NCBI RefSeq assembly: GCF_963678635.1
Contig: NW_026970860.1
Location: 1 to 64,000, forward strand
Origin: Symsagittifera roscoffensis
Taxonomy: Eukaryota; Xenacoelomorpha; Acoela; Convolutidae
Reading direction: 5' to 3'
Length of the DNA stretch: 64,000 bases
Within the stretch, counting starts at the first letter, position 1. Every line of letters begins with the position of its first letter. A program made the position numbers and the translations under genes. A model generated the notes under the pieces. It was given only the letters and a program-made list of their open reading frames with translations. It searched no databases and was not told the DNA's origin. Positions 10,629 through 23,344 of this stretch are shown in pieces.

Positions 10629-13600
10629 TTAAGGTTGTTTTTGAAATTCAACTTTCTTTAATATTTTAGATTGTGGGATGAATACTTTATAATTTTTACG
10701 TGGTTGATTTCTAGGTCGTGAAGACTCTCTATGTTCTGATTTGTCGATTTGTTCTTGGGGTATTATTTGTTCTGTCATTTTTCTATTTTTTCTTTCTTTT
10801 TGAGATGTATTTTGATCGAGATTTTTTGTATTGTTTTTTTGTGGTGTTTGATTTTGTATTTTGATTTCCGAGGTGAATATCATTTTGTTCCTTTGTTATG
10901 TTGTCCGTATGTGGGTCATTTTGAATAACTTTTAAGCCTGTAAAAGAATATAATTGAGTTAGTTCGCGGAGTGCGTATTCTTTTGGATAATAAGGTAATA
11001 GGTTATTTCGGTGTTGAACGATTTCTTTTTTATCTGAGTCGGTGATTTTATATGTGACATCAGTGGGTTTTGCAATTATTTGGTATGGTCCTTTACGAAG
11101 GGGTTGTAACTTTTTTGAAATCCCTTTTTGAGTATTAAAATTGGGTATTAAAACAAATGTTCCAATTTTTAGATCGGAGGCTGGTGTAAAGCGTGAATTT
11201 ATTTGTTCATTAATATTTTGCCTTTGTAACAACTTTTTTGTTACCTTTTGGTAAATTTCATTGTGTTTTTTATCTCTGTTTAAAATCCATTCGGTGTGTG
11301 TACCGGAGGCTAATTTAAGAATTTGTGGGTGATGAAAATGATCTTCATCGTGTGTATGTAATGGTAGGTTATAACAAATTGAGTCTTTATTTGGTTGACA
11401 ATAACCTTGTGCGTTTTTATGAGAGTTTGCTGTAAACATTATTGGTTTGCGTGGCTTTTGGTTAAAAACCATTTCATATGGTGACATTCCTAAAGTTGTC
11501 GTGATTTGTGAATTATATGCTAAGGGAAATAGTTTTACATCTGCTGACCATTCGGTATATCTTGTATCATTTCCATTGATGATACATCTGAGATATTCTT
11601 GTAATGAACGGTTCATACCTTCGACTAAGCCGTTTGTCCAAGGTGCGTCAGATGTACGTGGTTGGTGTTTAATGTTATACAAATGACATAGTGTGATGAT
11701 TTCATTATTTATGAATTCTGTACCGTTGTCTGTAACTAAAATTTCTGGTAGTCCGAATTTTGCTATCCAGTGTTCATAGAGTGTTGTGTAAGCGTAATAA
11801 GCGTTACAATGTGGTACTGGGTTAAGTGCTACATAATGTGTAAATGCGTCAACAATTACCATAATGTAGGAGTTTCCTTCGGATGAGGGTGAAATTGGTC
11901 CTTTGGTATCAAATGAGATACGATGATTAAAGTACAAACTTTGTCCTTTAAAATCTTGTTTTTGTGCTATTTGCTTTTGATTTGGGTAAGGTTCATTCAG
12001 TTGACATACTATACAGTCATTGCATAGTACTTTTATCCAAATTGGTGCATTTGGGAAATAAAAGTTTTGTATAAAATTTGAATATGTTTTCTCTGATCCA
12101 GAGTGTCCTTTAATATTTTGTGTATGTGAAATATTAAAAGCTATAAGAATCATACTTAAAGGGAGACAGGGAACTGTAAATTCATTTAGTTTGTATTCTA
12201 GAAGGTCTGTGTTTTCGTTGATTGTTGTATTATTGAATTTTCGAAAATATCGGAGGAGCGTTTTGTTTCCTAGAATAGTTGAATCTGCTTTGATAGGTTT
12301 AGTTTTATATTTGTGCCATGATTTCAGTTGTCGAATTACTGGGTCAAGGTTTTGATATTGTTTCAGTGTTGGAATTGTAATTATTTCTGTTGGGGGGAGA
12401 AAAATGTTTTCAATTTCTAATTTAGATAAGGGTATTGTGTCAAGTGGGTCATGGAGGTCAAAAACTTGATTTATTGTGTATTTTGAATCGTTTGTTTGTG
12501 GTCCTGATAAGTTTATTTTATCAGTTTAATTTTCTTTTTCAATTAGTGGAAAACGGTCTTTTTTATGCGAGTGTGGTTTTATTCTCTTTTGTTGGGTGTT
12601 ATTTTTTATCCATTGTGAATATGGGATTGGTTTAAAAGTTGATGTTCCAAGTAGATCAACTTCATAGTGATTATTTTGACAATCTAAATAAAGTGGGAAA
12701 TGTTGTAAATTATTTATTTGTGATTGTTCAACGTCAGTTTTTACTGCATATTTGCATTCCAATCGGGGTGATGTTTCATTTTCTGCAAGGTAGAATTTTA
12801 TGTTTTTGGGTATTTCGACTGTGGTTTTACGTGTAAGTAATTCAGGTGGCGTATTTCGACTTAAGGTGTCTGGTAGTGCAAGATTTTTTCCTGCGGTCCA
12901 AACTATATGTAAGTTTGGGAATTTCATTAAAATGAGTTGAAATCTATAAACTCGGTGGTTTGGATTAGACTTTTGTGTAAAAAGAAAGATGATTGGTTTA
13001 TGGTCTGTGAATAGAACTGTGGGATGTTTTGATCCAAGTATCAGAAATTCATATTCTGTTAGTGTATATATTATGGCTGTACATTCTCTCATTAGAGTTG
13101 AGAGTCGTAGCTCTGCTTGAGTGAATAATCGAGAATTTGCTGATATGAGGTTCATTTTATTTGTACTATTATGTGATTGTAATAATGCTGCGCCGATGCC
13201 AAAGTTCGAAGCATCGCACATTGCATAAAATGGTTGATTTGAGTCTGGAATTGTGTTTGAAATTTGTTCAGTTAGAAGTTTTTTGATTTCTTCAAATCGT
13301 GCTTGATGTTCTGTATTCCATTCAAAATTATTTTGTTGTCTAAGTATGTTATAGAATGGTCGTAGATATAATTGCATTTTATAAACATATTTGCTTAAAA
13401 AGTTTAACATTCCAAGGAATTCTTGGATTTTCTTTTTATTTGTTGGTGGTTGGAGTTTTTGAATAGCGTCTAAACGTGATTTCAATGGAGTGATTGTTTT
13501 TCTTTCTATATTATGTCCTAAGAATTTAACTTTTGTCAAAAAGAAGTGTGATTTATCAGGGGCGGCCTTCAGATTTTCGTTCTGAAGTATTTGGTGATAT

Positions 13601-16600
13601 TGTTCTAAAACATTGAACATTTCCTCTTTTGTCTGTGATTGCATAAAAACATCGTCTAAATAGGTGATTGCGTTTTTCTTGAGTATTAGTGGTCAAAAAA
13701 CTTTGCTCATAAATGCTGAAAATGCTGCTGGTCCTATGGATATTCCATAGAATAAGCGGTTGAATTCGTATTGTTGGTTTCCAATAACAAATTGTGTTAA
13801 GCGTCGTGATTGTTCATCTAATGGCATTTGATTGTATGCACTATTCATATCTGCGGTTGCAAAATATTTTCCGTTTATTTTTGTTAAAATAACTTGTATT
13901 GGTTCAATAGGCCAATTACACTTTGATTCATCTATGAGTGAGTTGAGGTATCTAGCATCGAGAACAATTTTTAATGATTCTCTTTTGGCTAGAATGATAA
14001 CAGGGTTGATAAATGTGTTGCCTTTTGGTTGTTCCTCTTTGTTTACTGGTGATATAATGTTGTATTGTTCTAAAATGTCGAGTAATCTGTTCACTTTATC
14101 GTGTAAGTGAATTGGTACTTTACTTGCTCTTTGTTTTTTGAAAACTGCGTCTGGTTTTAATGGGAGATGTAGTGATGAGCTGATTTTGCCAACATCAAAT
14201 TTGGATGTTGCATAGACTGATGAATATTTAATTAGCTGTTTTGCTAGTTTTTCAAATTCGTCTTGTGTTATTTGTGAATGTTGGAAATTAAACATTGTTA
14301 AAAATTTCTGTTGACTCTCTGTGTAGTTATTTATGTTGAATGTAGGTTTGAAATATGGGGTTTTTGTGAAATAATCCGTTTTTCTGTTTTCGTTACTTAT
14401 TATACTATTTATAGATAATTCTTCATTAAGAATTGTGGATTGGCAAATATCTAGAATTGGAGTATATTATTTACACGATATGCTTTTTCGTGTATTGGTG
14501 ATAATGTAGCGTTGGTTTCGCAATAGCCTAAAAGTCCTAAAGGTAATGTTACTTGGTAAGGTGTATTGTTGTATACATGTAAGGAAAAAAATATCTGAAT
14601 TCGAGTTTTTCAAATATTTTATTGATGAGATTGTGATTTTGAAAAATTTATGAATAGGTTTGAATTCAAAATCTGACATATAAAATTTTTGTTTGTTTTG
14701 TTTTTTATCATATTGGTGAACTTGTTTTATTGAAAAATTGTATATGTTTCCTGATAGTGGTTTCAAGTGTTTTCTTTGTTGGTTATATATTGGATAGAAT
14801 TTTGAAAAGAATGGTGGTTGTTTATTTAATCTTTGAAAAAATGTTGGGGATGTGTCTTTTGTTTTTGTATATTTATCTTTGATTAATATTTTACTATTCA
14901 AGATGTTGATTGTTGGTATATATTTAGAGATAAATGGTATTCCAATGATATTGTGTTTAATATCAGTGATATGGAATATTTGTTTAAATGGTTTGGTTAA
15001 AATTTTGTTTTGCTCCATTGTTCTTGTGTGGAGAAGAAATAATTGAATTTTTCCGTAGTTTATTAATGTTGATCCTTGTGCTGTTGCTAGTTTGCTGGAG
15101 GTTTCAAGAGGTGTTAGCTTTGGGTGTAAGGTTTTTATTTCATTCCATGTGGGAATGTTTATTATATTTGATTCTGCTCCTGAATCAATTAAAAAATCAA
15201 TTTCAAGATCTGGTGGTTGAAATTCTTTGCTTCTTGGACTTTCTAAAAGAAATGGTATTGTCCAACTTTTTTCTCTGGGTTGTTCTTTTTGTATGTTTTG
15301 ATAGATGTGATTTGTATTCAAGCATTTTGTTTTGTCATTCTCATTGGGTTGACTTGTAGTGTTAATTTCATTAGTTTTTTGCGTCGTCGGTGTGGAATGG
15401 ACGGGTTCAATATAATAATTGTGAAGGAGTTCTGATTGATTCTCATATATGTGTGATGAAAAAGGTTGTTCATATATAACAGATTCATAGTCATTTTCGA
15501 CTTTTATCATATTGATGGAGAGAGTGTTTTCTGCATCGCTTTCTGAATCTGATGATCCACAGTTTATTTGATTGAGTTGTAACGTATCAGTTACTGTGTC
15601 ATCAATACCTGGAGGGTCTGATGTTGTTTCTGGATTAGATTGTACTTGATTAATATGTCTTTGATGTTTAGGTGTACTACTTCTGTGGCGATTATTAGAA
15701 TTATTATAGTTATTATTATTCCGGTGTGGTGATTGGGAATAATTTCTATAACGATTATTATAACTTGAGTGTCGATTTTGTGAATTATTTCGCGATCTAT
15801 TTTGGTAATTATTGTTTGGTCTGTTATAGTTCGATCTATTATATGAATTATTCCTTGATTGATTGTTCGGGTAATTCTGGTTTCGGTTGTTTGAATAACT
15901 TCTATTCCGATTATTGGAGTAGTTTCTATTCCTATTGTATGATGAATTTCGTGATTGATTGTTTGGGTAGTAATTATTTCTGGATTGGGAATTAGATCTA
16001 GAAACAAATCGTTGTGTATTTGAATTTGATCTGGAATAGTTATTTCGACTATTTGGTCTATTGTAGTGATTTTGTGATGAATTTTGCGTGTTTCTTCGTT
16101 CTGGTGATCTTCCTCTATAACTTGAGTTATATGGTGATTGATTTCTTGTATAATTTGTATTGTTCGGGAGTGGTTTTTCTGAACTGTTGTTGCTGTAGAC
16201 TGTTTTGTTCGGTAGATTTTGATCTTTTTTCATGTATTGGTAGAATGATTTATTTGGTTCTTTATATTTTTGAGGTTTATTTTGATTGTCTTGCTGTTTT
16301 TGTCTACATTCAGAAATACTATGTCCGTATCGTCGGCAATAATTACACCATTTTTTGAAAGATGGTTTGCCTTTAAAGTTTGGGTGTTTTTCGTAAATAT
16401 TGAGTATTTCAGTGATTTTTTCAACGAGGTCTGTATCTGATTCCTGTATATTGTTTATATTTGTGGAAGCTGTTTCAATTCTGTTAACGTATTGTAATTT
16501 CAGATTTTCTGTTTCTTCGAGTTTCATTGTGATTTCTGCTTGTTCTAGTTTGTCTACTAGTTTTCGAAAATCTAAATCGGGTTCTCGAATTGACGAAGGA

Positions 16601-18876
16601 TGGGATGCTCTCTTTTTTATTGCTATTTTCCTTAATTGTGGTGTTAAGGTCATCATTAAGATTTCTGTCATCTTTGTGTTTTTATAGTCATGTGTATTTA
16701 ATGAATATGCTTTTCGAACTAGTGTTTCGATTCGTACTGCTAATTGCTTGATGGTTTCGTTTGGTAATCTGCGAATTTCATTACATAAAACTCTTTGTTG
16801 TTGTTTGTTTCTTTCGGAGTCAAACATTTTTGAAAATTCTTGTGTAAATCTTTTCCAGTTTGATTTTATTTCTATAGGCAATACTGAAAACCATTTTTGG
16901 GCTGCGCCATCTAGAGTTGTTTGTATTAACGCTGTGCGTCGATGTATCCAGTTTTGATGTAGTGGCGTATTAATTGGTTCAGGTCCTATATTTAAAATCA
17001 AATTTGCTGTGACTGCATTTAAATAGTCTTCTACAGAATATTCAGGGTCTGTTCCTGTGAATACCATTAAAGGTTTATTTGATGTTATTGATGATCCACC
17101 CATAAGGTATGGATTCATCGTCATTTGTAATGATTCTGCTGCATTTGGCATTTGAGAAAAATTTGAAAGTTGATTTCTTGTTATTTCGTGTTGTTGAAGA
17201 TAATATGGGAGTGGTATTTCATTTTGCATTTGTGCTGGTTGGTACGAGTTTGCAATCATTGGGTTTTGTTGCTGAATTAGTTGAAAAGATTGTGTATTAA
17301 TTGGGTTTTGTTGTTGAATTGGTTGTTGGTTTTGTGTATTTATTGGTTGTGGAGAAAAAATTCTATTATATGTATGTGGTTTCTGTATTCCTTGTCCACG
17401 ATATTCTTGATTATAGGGTGTAAATATATCTGGTTGTAAGAAATCATCATCTGAGGATAAGTAATCCATTTGATAAGATGTTTGTTTTTTATTTTTATTT
17501 TGTTGAAAAAATGGATAGTTTTCACTACGATCCTGTGGAGGATGTAAATTTGTTTGGAAATTTACTGAATTAGGTGGTGCCATTGGGTTATCCCAGTTTC
17601 GAGATCTTGTATAATTACTAAAATTTTTTCGTGGTTGATAATTTGTTTTTGATGGATGTGTGTAATTATAATTATGGTCTGCAAAGTTGTTTCTAGTGAA
17701 CGTTTTGCGTGTTTTTGGCGGTATTGTCATGGGTCTGTATGTTTGGTAATCCATGTGTGAATATTTTGGGGCAACCGAAGGTTTAACGGTTGATTGTAAT
17801 GTTACCTGTGTTTGTGAAGGATTTGTATTTCTTGGTGTTGTTAAGTTTGGACGTATTGGTGAAATACTTTGTTGTGTAGTTGTTGTGTGTACGATTTCTT
17901 CATTTATGAAGTGTGATGGTGTCTGGATATCTTGTTGAGTAAGATTCCTAGTTCCATTGAGGTTCTCATTGTGTATGACTGTAGAGTTTAAACTATTATT
18001 TTGCATATCGGGTAAAAATGTATTATAGTTTATTGGTGTTGCATCAATGGTTAATGGTATTACTCGTACATAATCTCTTACATAAGATATCGTACTTATT
18101 GCTTGACTTGAGATTGATTGTGGGAAGTTTATGGATGCGGGATGAGACCATTCGGGGTCCCAAACATAGTCTGATTGTTCTGTGATGGCAGTATCATCGT
18201 TTGAGTTTTGGGGTCTAAAATTTTTTCTTGCTTGTGAAATTAAATCAATATTATGTGTGAAATAATCTATTATGAACCATGCCAAGATTTTTTGTAAGTC
18301 GTGTTTTGTATGTTGTGAAACTTCATCTTTCGTGAAATTTTCTTTAATGATATTTAGAAAACTAGAGAGTAGTGTGATTTCATGTCGTACTCTTATATGT
18401 TTAGATGTTTCTGTCGGTGAGACATTTGGTATCTGGATTTCGTTTTCTAATATCGAGATATAACTATATATTATCGCAAAAACTTCATTGGTGAATATGG
18501 AGTTTGCTCTTTGTGAGTTATGATATTGGATGCTTTTTATATATTCTGAGAATACTTTTGAGAATTCTAAATCAAGATCGTCTGTTTGAATTATATATTT
18601 ACTATGATTCTGGTTTGGTGAGCTGAATTCTATGGAGTAGATTCCGTATTGTTGTGTTAGGTTACATATATCTTTTAGATAGTGATTGATAATTTGTCTT
18701 TTGATTTTTACATCTGGGAACTCTGTTTTACATGGACTGATTCCGGGTTCAAACAAATTTAAGAGTAAATTTTTGCAAAATATATGCTGTCCTCTATCAG
18801 TGGTTGCATCTACGATAAAGGGGAAGATATCATCATCATCTGGACTTTCTTCACCTGGGGTATGCGTTGAGCTCAT
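10629..18876 (-). pseudogene. gag-pol: gag-pol of copy 1, interrupted by stops and frameshifts
   Basis: Homologue of the 2,596-codon frame of copy 2, with the same order: large Gag with capsid-like region, CCHC knuckle, Arg/Asn-rich stretch, DSGA protease, reverse transcriptase, RNase H, integrase. Visible breaks are an extra T in a T run near 14585-14595 and a compensating loss near 14450, with a stop between them (frame ends at 14467); a stop in RT just before the YLDD region at 13693; a stop after RNase H at 12526; and a frameshift in the poorly conserved Pol tail near 10,800-10,880. The integrase segment (456 codons, 12153-10783) is uninterrupted and keeps the GPY motif and the sequence after it, which copy 2 lacks. 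Confidence 0.9.
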
Positions 18877-19318
18877 TTTTTCGTTCGATGACTGTTAATA
18901 TGTAATTATCAATGTGTCTAATTGGTTGATTCCAATTGTATAAATGTACTGGTTTATGTTTATACTGCTTTTTTATTCTTCTTTTTCCTCTTTTTGATGA
19001 ATTTGAAGTTGTTTCTGAGTCAGAGAAATATAATTGATCGTGAATTGGGCAATTTTTATCTATTGATTCTTTTAGTTTATAAAGTTCGTCTAAACTGTTG
19101 GTTTCTGATTCTGAAAATGCGTTTCGATTTTTTGAAAATCTTTTTCGTGTTATTTGTCTTTGTTTAGTTATTATTTTTCTCTTTAATGTTTGTCGTTTTG
19201 TTCTAATGTATCCAACTGTTTGTGTATGAGGTGTGATTACAAGGTCGTATTTTTTATTATCTATTTAACAATTGTGTAAAACGATTGTTTGTTTATTTCC
19301 TAGGTTTTTAAATGACAT
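18851..19318 (-). pseudogene. ORF-b of copy 1, stop near codon 16
   Basis: Homologue of the 155-codon frame at 39937-40404. It has the same ATG context and the same 26-base overlap with the gag start, but an in-frame TAA falls about 15 codons in, where copy 2 encodes a continuous protein. The rest of the frame is open and well conserved (basic, with an acidic Ser-rich patch). Confidence 0.75.
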
Positions 19319-20244
19319 AAGGTTTAGGATGACGGATGCAAAAGGTTGTTAAATGATTTCTATTTGCTTAAACTGTTAGTCCTTACGATTTTTTGGTTAG
19401 CCTAACCTGGGTCTATTTGTTCAGGGTTGGGGAGAAAAGTATATCGATTCCGAAGAATGATTTTATACTTTCTCGTGGCTAGTATAAGCTAAGGTGTTAA
19501 CTTACTTAATCTTACTTAAGTGTAGTGATTGTGTTCAGGGTTGGAGAATAGTAAATCGATCCACAAGGTTCAGGTATAATTAGAACGCGAGTAGTTCGTT
19601 AGATACTATTTTAAACTTACTAAGTTTAAGATTTATCCTGGGTCTGGTAAGAGGGGGGATCAAGTGAAGGATGAATAACCGAAGTTCTTCACTGTTTATC
19701 CTAATTTGAATGATTAGTTTTGTTCAAAAATTTCTATTAGTCCTGGGTTTTTAGAAAGGGTTGGATAGTGAATCGACGTTTGAGGTCGTTAGACACTAGT
19801 TAAGTGGGTGGGGGAGAACAAAGTTGTTCTTTTTGATCCAAGGATAGGCCTTGATGATCAAGTTTTAAATTTAATTAAATAGAAAATGATTTAAGATCCA
19901 AGGATAAGCCTTGATGATCTAATTTTAAAATTAAGTGAATTTAAATTTAAAATGTTTTAAATTTGTGTAAAGAAAAGATTTAGTATTTTTATGATATTAG
20001 TGAGCTTATGAATGCTGTTATGTTTAGGTGATGAAGCTGGAACAACAGGATGATTTATAATTACTAACCATTTATTGTCATGCTACTAATTTTTATTTTG
20101 ATTTTTCAATAAATCTTTTCAAACATGTTTTGTATATTACTGCAGAATTTAGGAAAACGATCTGAGATCTTTTTATCAATCGTTATTGTATATTAATAAT
20201 TTTGTTTAGCGCCTGAAATGATTTTGAAGATTGACTTCAAAATT
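19319..20244 (-). promoter_or_regulatory. 5' leader of copy 1
   Basis: Non-coding leader between ORF0 and ORF-b. It contains the same repeated blocks as copy 2: two copies of a 20-odd-base block with AAGGCTTATCCTTGGATC in element sense (near 19842-19920), and three spaced motifs of the type TCGAT...CCAACCCT. Conservation between copies points to a role in the RNA, such as packaging or translation, but this is inference. Confidence 0.55.
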
Positions 20245-20478
20245 TTATGTTTGCAAATGAAAATCTAAATTCATTGCTATTAGTATTCTAAATACAAAAG
20301 TTTGTTCTGGCTTTTGCCGAACTATCATATAACTATATGGTAAGTTTCTGCTTTGTCGTATGTCGTCTCTGGTTCGAGGTCTTCTTCCAATTCCGGGTAG
20401 TTCTGTTATCGTTCGGAATATTGGCTCTGATCTATTGAGTCGTAGAGACATTTCGATTAAATTATTGTCGTATAACAT
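20245..20478 (-). CDS. ORF0 of copy 1: 77-residue leader ORF
   Basis: First open frame after the primer-binding site, 77 codons starting MLYDNNLIEMSLRLNR. It is the same length as its copy 2 counterpart (38772-39005) with six or so substitutions, most of them conservative. It is basic in the middle and has no recognisable domain. It could be a short protein, the first exon of a spliced product, or an upstream ORF controlling gag translation. Equal length in a copy whose other genes are broken is weak support for coding. Confidence 0.5.
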   Translation of the reverse strand: MLYDNNLIEMSLRLNRSEPIFRTITELPGIGRRPRTRDDIRQSRNLPYSYMIVRQKPEQTFVFRILIAMNLDFHLQT

Positions 20479-20545
20479 TTTGTAAATGTTTTGTCTAAAT
20501 TCTAATCTATTATTGGTTAATTCTAAGCTATTAAGGTCTTGTTCG

Positions 20546-20563
20546 AGACTTATGGTCGCACCA
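20546..20563 (-). promoter_or_regulatory. Primer-binding site, copy 1
   Basis: Two bases inside the 5' LTR, in element sense, lies TGGTGCGACCATAAGTCT. It starts TGG as expected for pairing with the CCA end of a tRNA and is identical in copy 2. I cannot name the tRNA from sequence alone. Confidence 0.7.
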
Positions 20564-20565
20564 GA

Positions 20566-20975
20566 TGAGTTAGGACCGATGGGTATAACTCATAGAGTAA
20601 TTTCGGATAGGGTACACCGTCTGCTCGTCACGCTATCTTATTTTCGGCCGGATAGATTCGTGCAACTTCTTAGTCTAATACCGATCCTAATCTTACTCTT
20701 ATACTATCTAGTCTCAGGTTGTTTAACTAGTCTCTGCTAGGCTCAATAGATCTAGGGTATACTGGTTTATTGCGGCTGCTGAAGTACTCGGGAGAGTTCA
20801 ACTAATTTCTAAGTTAAATTCAAATCTCTCTGGTGCTGAAATTACAAGTAATTTCAGCAATTACAAATAAGTGGATTGTTAGTTAGATGGATCATGATTG
20901 GTTAATATTAAATACTTTACAATGGTAAAATATCTAATTTATCCAATCATAAAATGTAGTTTAGATCAGGTTCCA
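20566..20975 (-). repeat. 5' LTR of copy 1 (410 bp)
   Basis: Matches 186-595 with about three differences by eye and has the same TGGAACC...CTCA ends in element sense. It contains the internal palindrome near 20833-20860, with one arm slightly mutated, and the AATAAA on the element strand near 20761-20768. Confidence 0.95.
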
Positions 20976-21315
20976 GAGGTTATATTCAGAAAAAAAAAAA
21001 CATTTTTATATATATTTTGAAGAACTAATAAGTTTTTTATAAAATTAATTTTTATAGTTTTTAAGGAATAATTAGACATCCAAGGCTTAGCCCTGCTACG
21101 AGCAATTTTGTTCTAACGTGAAATAAAAACGTATCCGAAAATTTTTCCTTTGATAAACTAACCAAAACAAAACGATTTTTTAGTTAGTTTGGTACAACTC
21201 AGAATGTTCATTGAGTTCGTATAGAAACTAAATAGATGAAGTTTTGCACAAAATGTTGACGTCTTATTTACTGTATGAAATCTGAAATCTAAAATCTGAG
21301 TGATATCGTCCATAG
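20976..21315. other. Flank between copy 1 and a MITE
   Basis: AT-rich sequence with an A run near 20990-21001. No gene or repeat recognised. Confidence 0.4.
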
Positions 21316-21748
21316 CAGGGGCGGATCTAGGATTTTCGAGGGCGGTCGGATTTTCAAAAAATTTTCGAAAATTTTGACGACCTTTATTTTTGGTCGACCA
21401 CATTGATTTTCCGAGCTCTCCTAAAGAACTAAAAAGACGCTGTTTTGGCCAAACTTTCTGCGCCGCAGGCAAATTTTTGAAAAAAAAAACAGATCAAAAA
21501 AGCCGTTTTTGGGCACTTTTTGGAAAGTTTTGACAAAAAATCGTGTTATTTTTTGGCGCGCGCTTCCCTCAAAATTCTTATATATTGGCGCCAAAGGCGC
21601 CTTCAGAAACAATTTAGAGTCGGTCAGCCAAAAATGGATTTCCCAAAAAGTACCAAAGGGGGGACCCTTTGGGTCGGCAGGGGGTCGAATCCCTGAAAAG
21701 TGTCCATTCTCCCCCCCCCCCCCCCCCCCCCCCCTAAATCCGCCCCTG
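21316..21748. mobile_element. hAT-like MITE (433 bp)
   Basis: The ends are inverted: CAGGGGCGGATCTAGG on the left and its near-complement CTAAATCCGCCCCTG on the right. Flanking 8 bp words GTCCATAG and GTTCATAT agree at 6 of 8, consistent with a worn 8 bp target duplication as made by hAT transposases. It has no transposase. The interior includes an exact C run of more than 20 bases near 21711-21734. Related copies start at 30879 and 34564. Confidence 0.7.
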
Positions 21749-22146
21749 GTTCATATTGGATGTTTTGGTGTACGTGAAAATGGATCAAAAATCTTAATTT
21801 TTGAATGATTAAAAACTTATTACAACAAATTAAAAACTGAAATACGTTATAAATCTTTTTTAAAAAGTTCTGAACTTTCATGTACAGATAATTGCAAATT
21901 TGATTAGACAGCGTTAATCAAAATGCGCAAACGACCAATTTCAATCTTTTTTTGCATGCTAAAGCTTTAATTTTTCAGACAAACAAGATGTTTCATGGTC
22001 ACCTAAAAACTCACTTGGTTCATAATTGGTAGAAAGAAGTAGAATGCTTTTTTGGTTAATTCTGTCTATTTGAAGTATTTTTTGTTTTGTTATAGTCTTA
22101 GGTGCTTTGGACTCATTTTTTAATGCGGGGTGTGGACATGACTTGC
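21749..22146. other. Intergenic or intronic spacer
   Basis: AT-rich, no supported feature. Confidence 0.4.
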
Positions 22147-22362
22147 CTTTCTAACTCTAGTGAGTTGGGGGGTCTGATCAAACACAGATGCAGTAACTGT
22201 CACCTCCTTTTTCTTCACCTTCACCCCTCCCCCTCCCTCTTCTTCCTCTATAGTATCCACGGTGGGGACATTGAAGAAACTCTCAACTAGTCCGTGGTAG
22301 TAGTAAAGAATATAGGCAATCCTAACTCGAGTGTTTGTTGAGCCCACAGATGTTACATTGGG
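22147..22362 (-). CDS. Probable single exon (72 codons) of an unrecognised gene
   Basis: A minus-strand block of 216 bp, phase 0 at both ends, bounded by a good acceptor (CTTTTTAG|CCC) and a possible GC-type donor (AAAG|GCAAGT). It is richer in GC than its surroundings. The translation contains TRVRIAYILYYYHG, an acidic and Gly run, and a Lys-rich patch. It reads like a real internal exon, but no family is recognised and no partner exon is certain. It may belong to the same gene as exons further right, or be an isolated remnant left in repeat DNA. Confidence 0.45.
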
Positions 22363-23344
22363 CTAAAAAGTATGGAAACTTTGCGACAAATATAGCCTTG
22401 CTGTAGAAATAAGGAATAGCAAAAGTTCAGCCCGTCCTAATTTAGGTATGATTGTGTCTTAAAAAACGCAAAAACGCAGATTAATTTTTACTAACACCAG
22501 ATTGCCTTTTCAATTGGTATTATCTCAATCGCTGAAAAAGCTCCAAAATGAACAAAAAAAACATGGATCTTGCGTTTGAACAAACTTACATTTTTGGATT
22601 TGAGCTTGAAGAAACGTTTCACAACACCAATATCTCGAGTACATGTCTCTAAAATCATAGTATTTTCAGCCCTCATTTTAACACATCAAACCCTATTGAT
22701 TGTCAACTATAGCAAAGTCGAGAAACTGCCTTTTTGCGACTGGAAATCTGCAGCCAAGAAGCCATACAGATCGAATGCAAAATTGAAAAATTGCTACATT
22801 TGGCCGAGAAAATCCAAATCCTAGTAATTTATTACGGCTTGTCTGTGCAGTCTGACTGATAAAAAAATGCTTCCGAAGTATTTGATCAGATAACTTATTT
22901 ACGTGGTACGACGAAACCCAAAATTCAATTCAGACAACATTTAGTTGGAACAAACCATCTGAACATTCATTTTTTTTGTTTATTTTAGTAGCTTGGTATT
23001 GATTTTACCCAGTAGCAAATATACAATATAATACAATATATACAATACTCAAATCGTATTGCCACGATGTAATATCGCCACGATGTAGTGAATCTTAAAA
23101 CTTTTACCTCTGGTCTAATCATCTGGCTGGTCTACTAAATAAGAAAATTGGTTGAATCCCTTAACCCAGTTCAAAAAAAAAAATCCGAATAACACCATAC
23201 TAAAATTGACTAGAAATAAGAAAAAGACTATTTAAGAAAAAAATAGGATCAAACCAGGAACGCATTTTAGTAAGATGTACGATAAGAACATAAATCAAGT
23301 TTATTTACATACGTTCAAGCTATCTATACAAGAACCCGGGTTGA
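22363..23344. other. Spacer with no supported feature
   Basis: About 1 kb of AT-rich DNA with short chance frames only. Confidence 0.4.

Larger units (their letters stand above)
186..20975 (-). mobile_element. Retroelement copy 1: giant env-bearing Ty3/gypsy LTR element, decayed
   Basis: A complete but degenerate LTR retroelement on the minus strand, bounded by two 410 bp LTRs that differ at about three positions by eye. The order in its own 5'->3' sense is LTR, PBS, ORF0, leader, ORF-b, gag-pol, ORF-c, ORF-d, ORF-e, env, ORF-f, 3' region, LTR. It spans 20.8 kb, about 1.89 kb of which is a tandem duplication of the ORF-f end and 3' region. ORF-b, gag-pol, ORF-e and env each carry a stop or frameshift, while ORF0, ORF-c, ORF-d and ORF-f remain open. 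No matching target duplication is visible. The mix of young LTRs and broken genes suggests it was copied from an already defective template using proteins supplied in trans, or was rearranged after insertion. Confidence 0.95.

Noticed and set aside
14988-15359. Hydrophobic plus-strand frame opposite gag-pol of copy 1 and similar antisense frames
   Set aside because: These are shadows: the complement of Lys/Asn/Gln codons reads as Phe, Leu, Ile and Val. The frames are interrupted at different places in the two copies.
15591-16007. 138-codon frame inside gag on the same strand (also 43242-43658)
   Set aside because: It is rich in Ile and Thr because it is the shifted reading of the Arg/Asn/Ser/Tyr repeat region of Gag. 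It has no independent support.
182-20979. Target-site duplication for copy 1
   Set aside because: Left GATT and right GAGG agree only in the first two bases, no better than chance.
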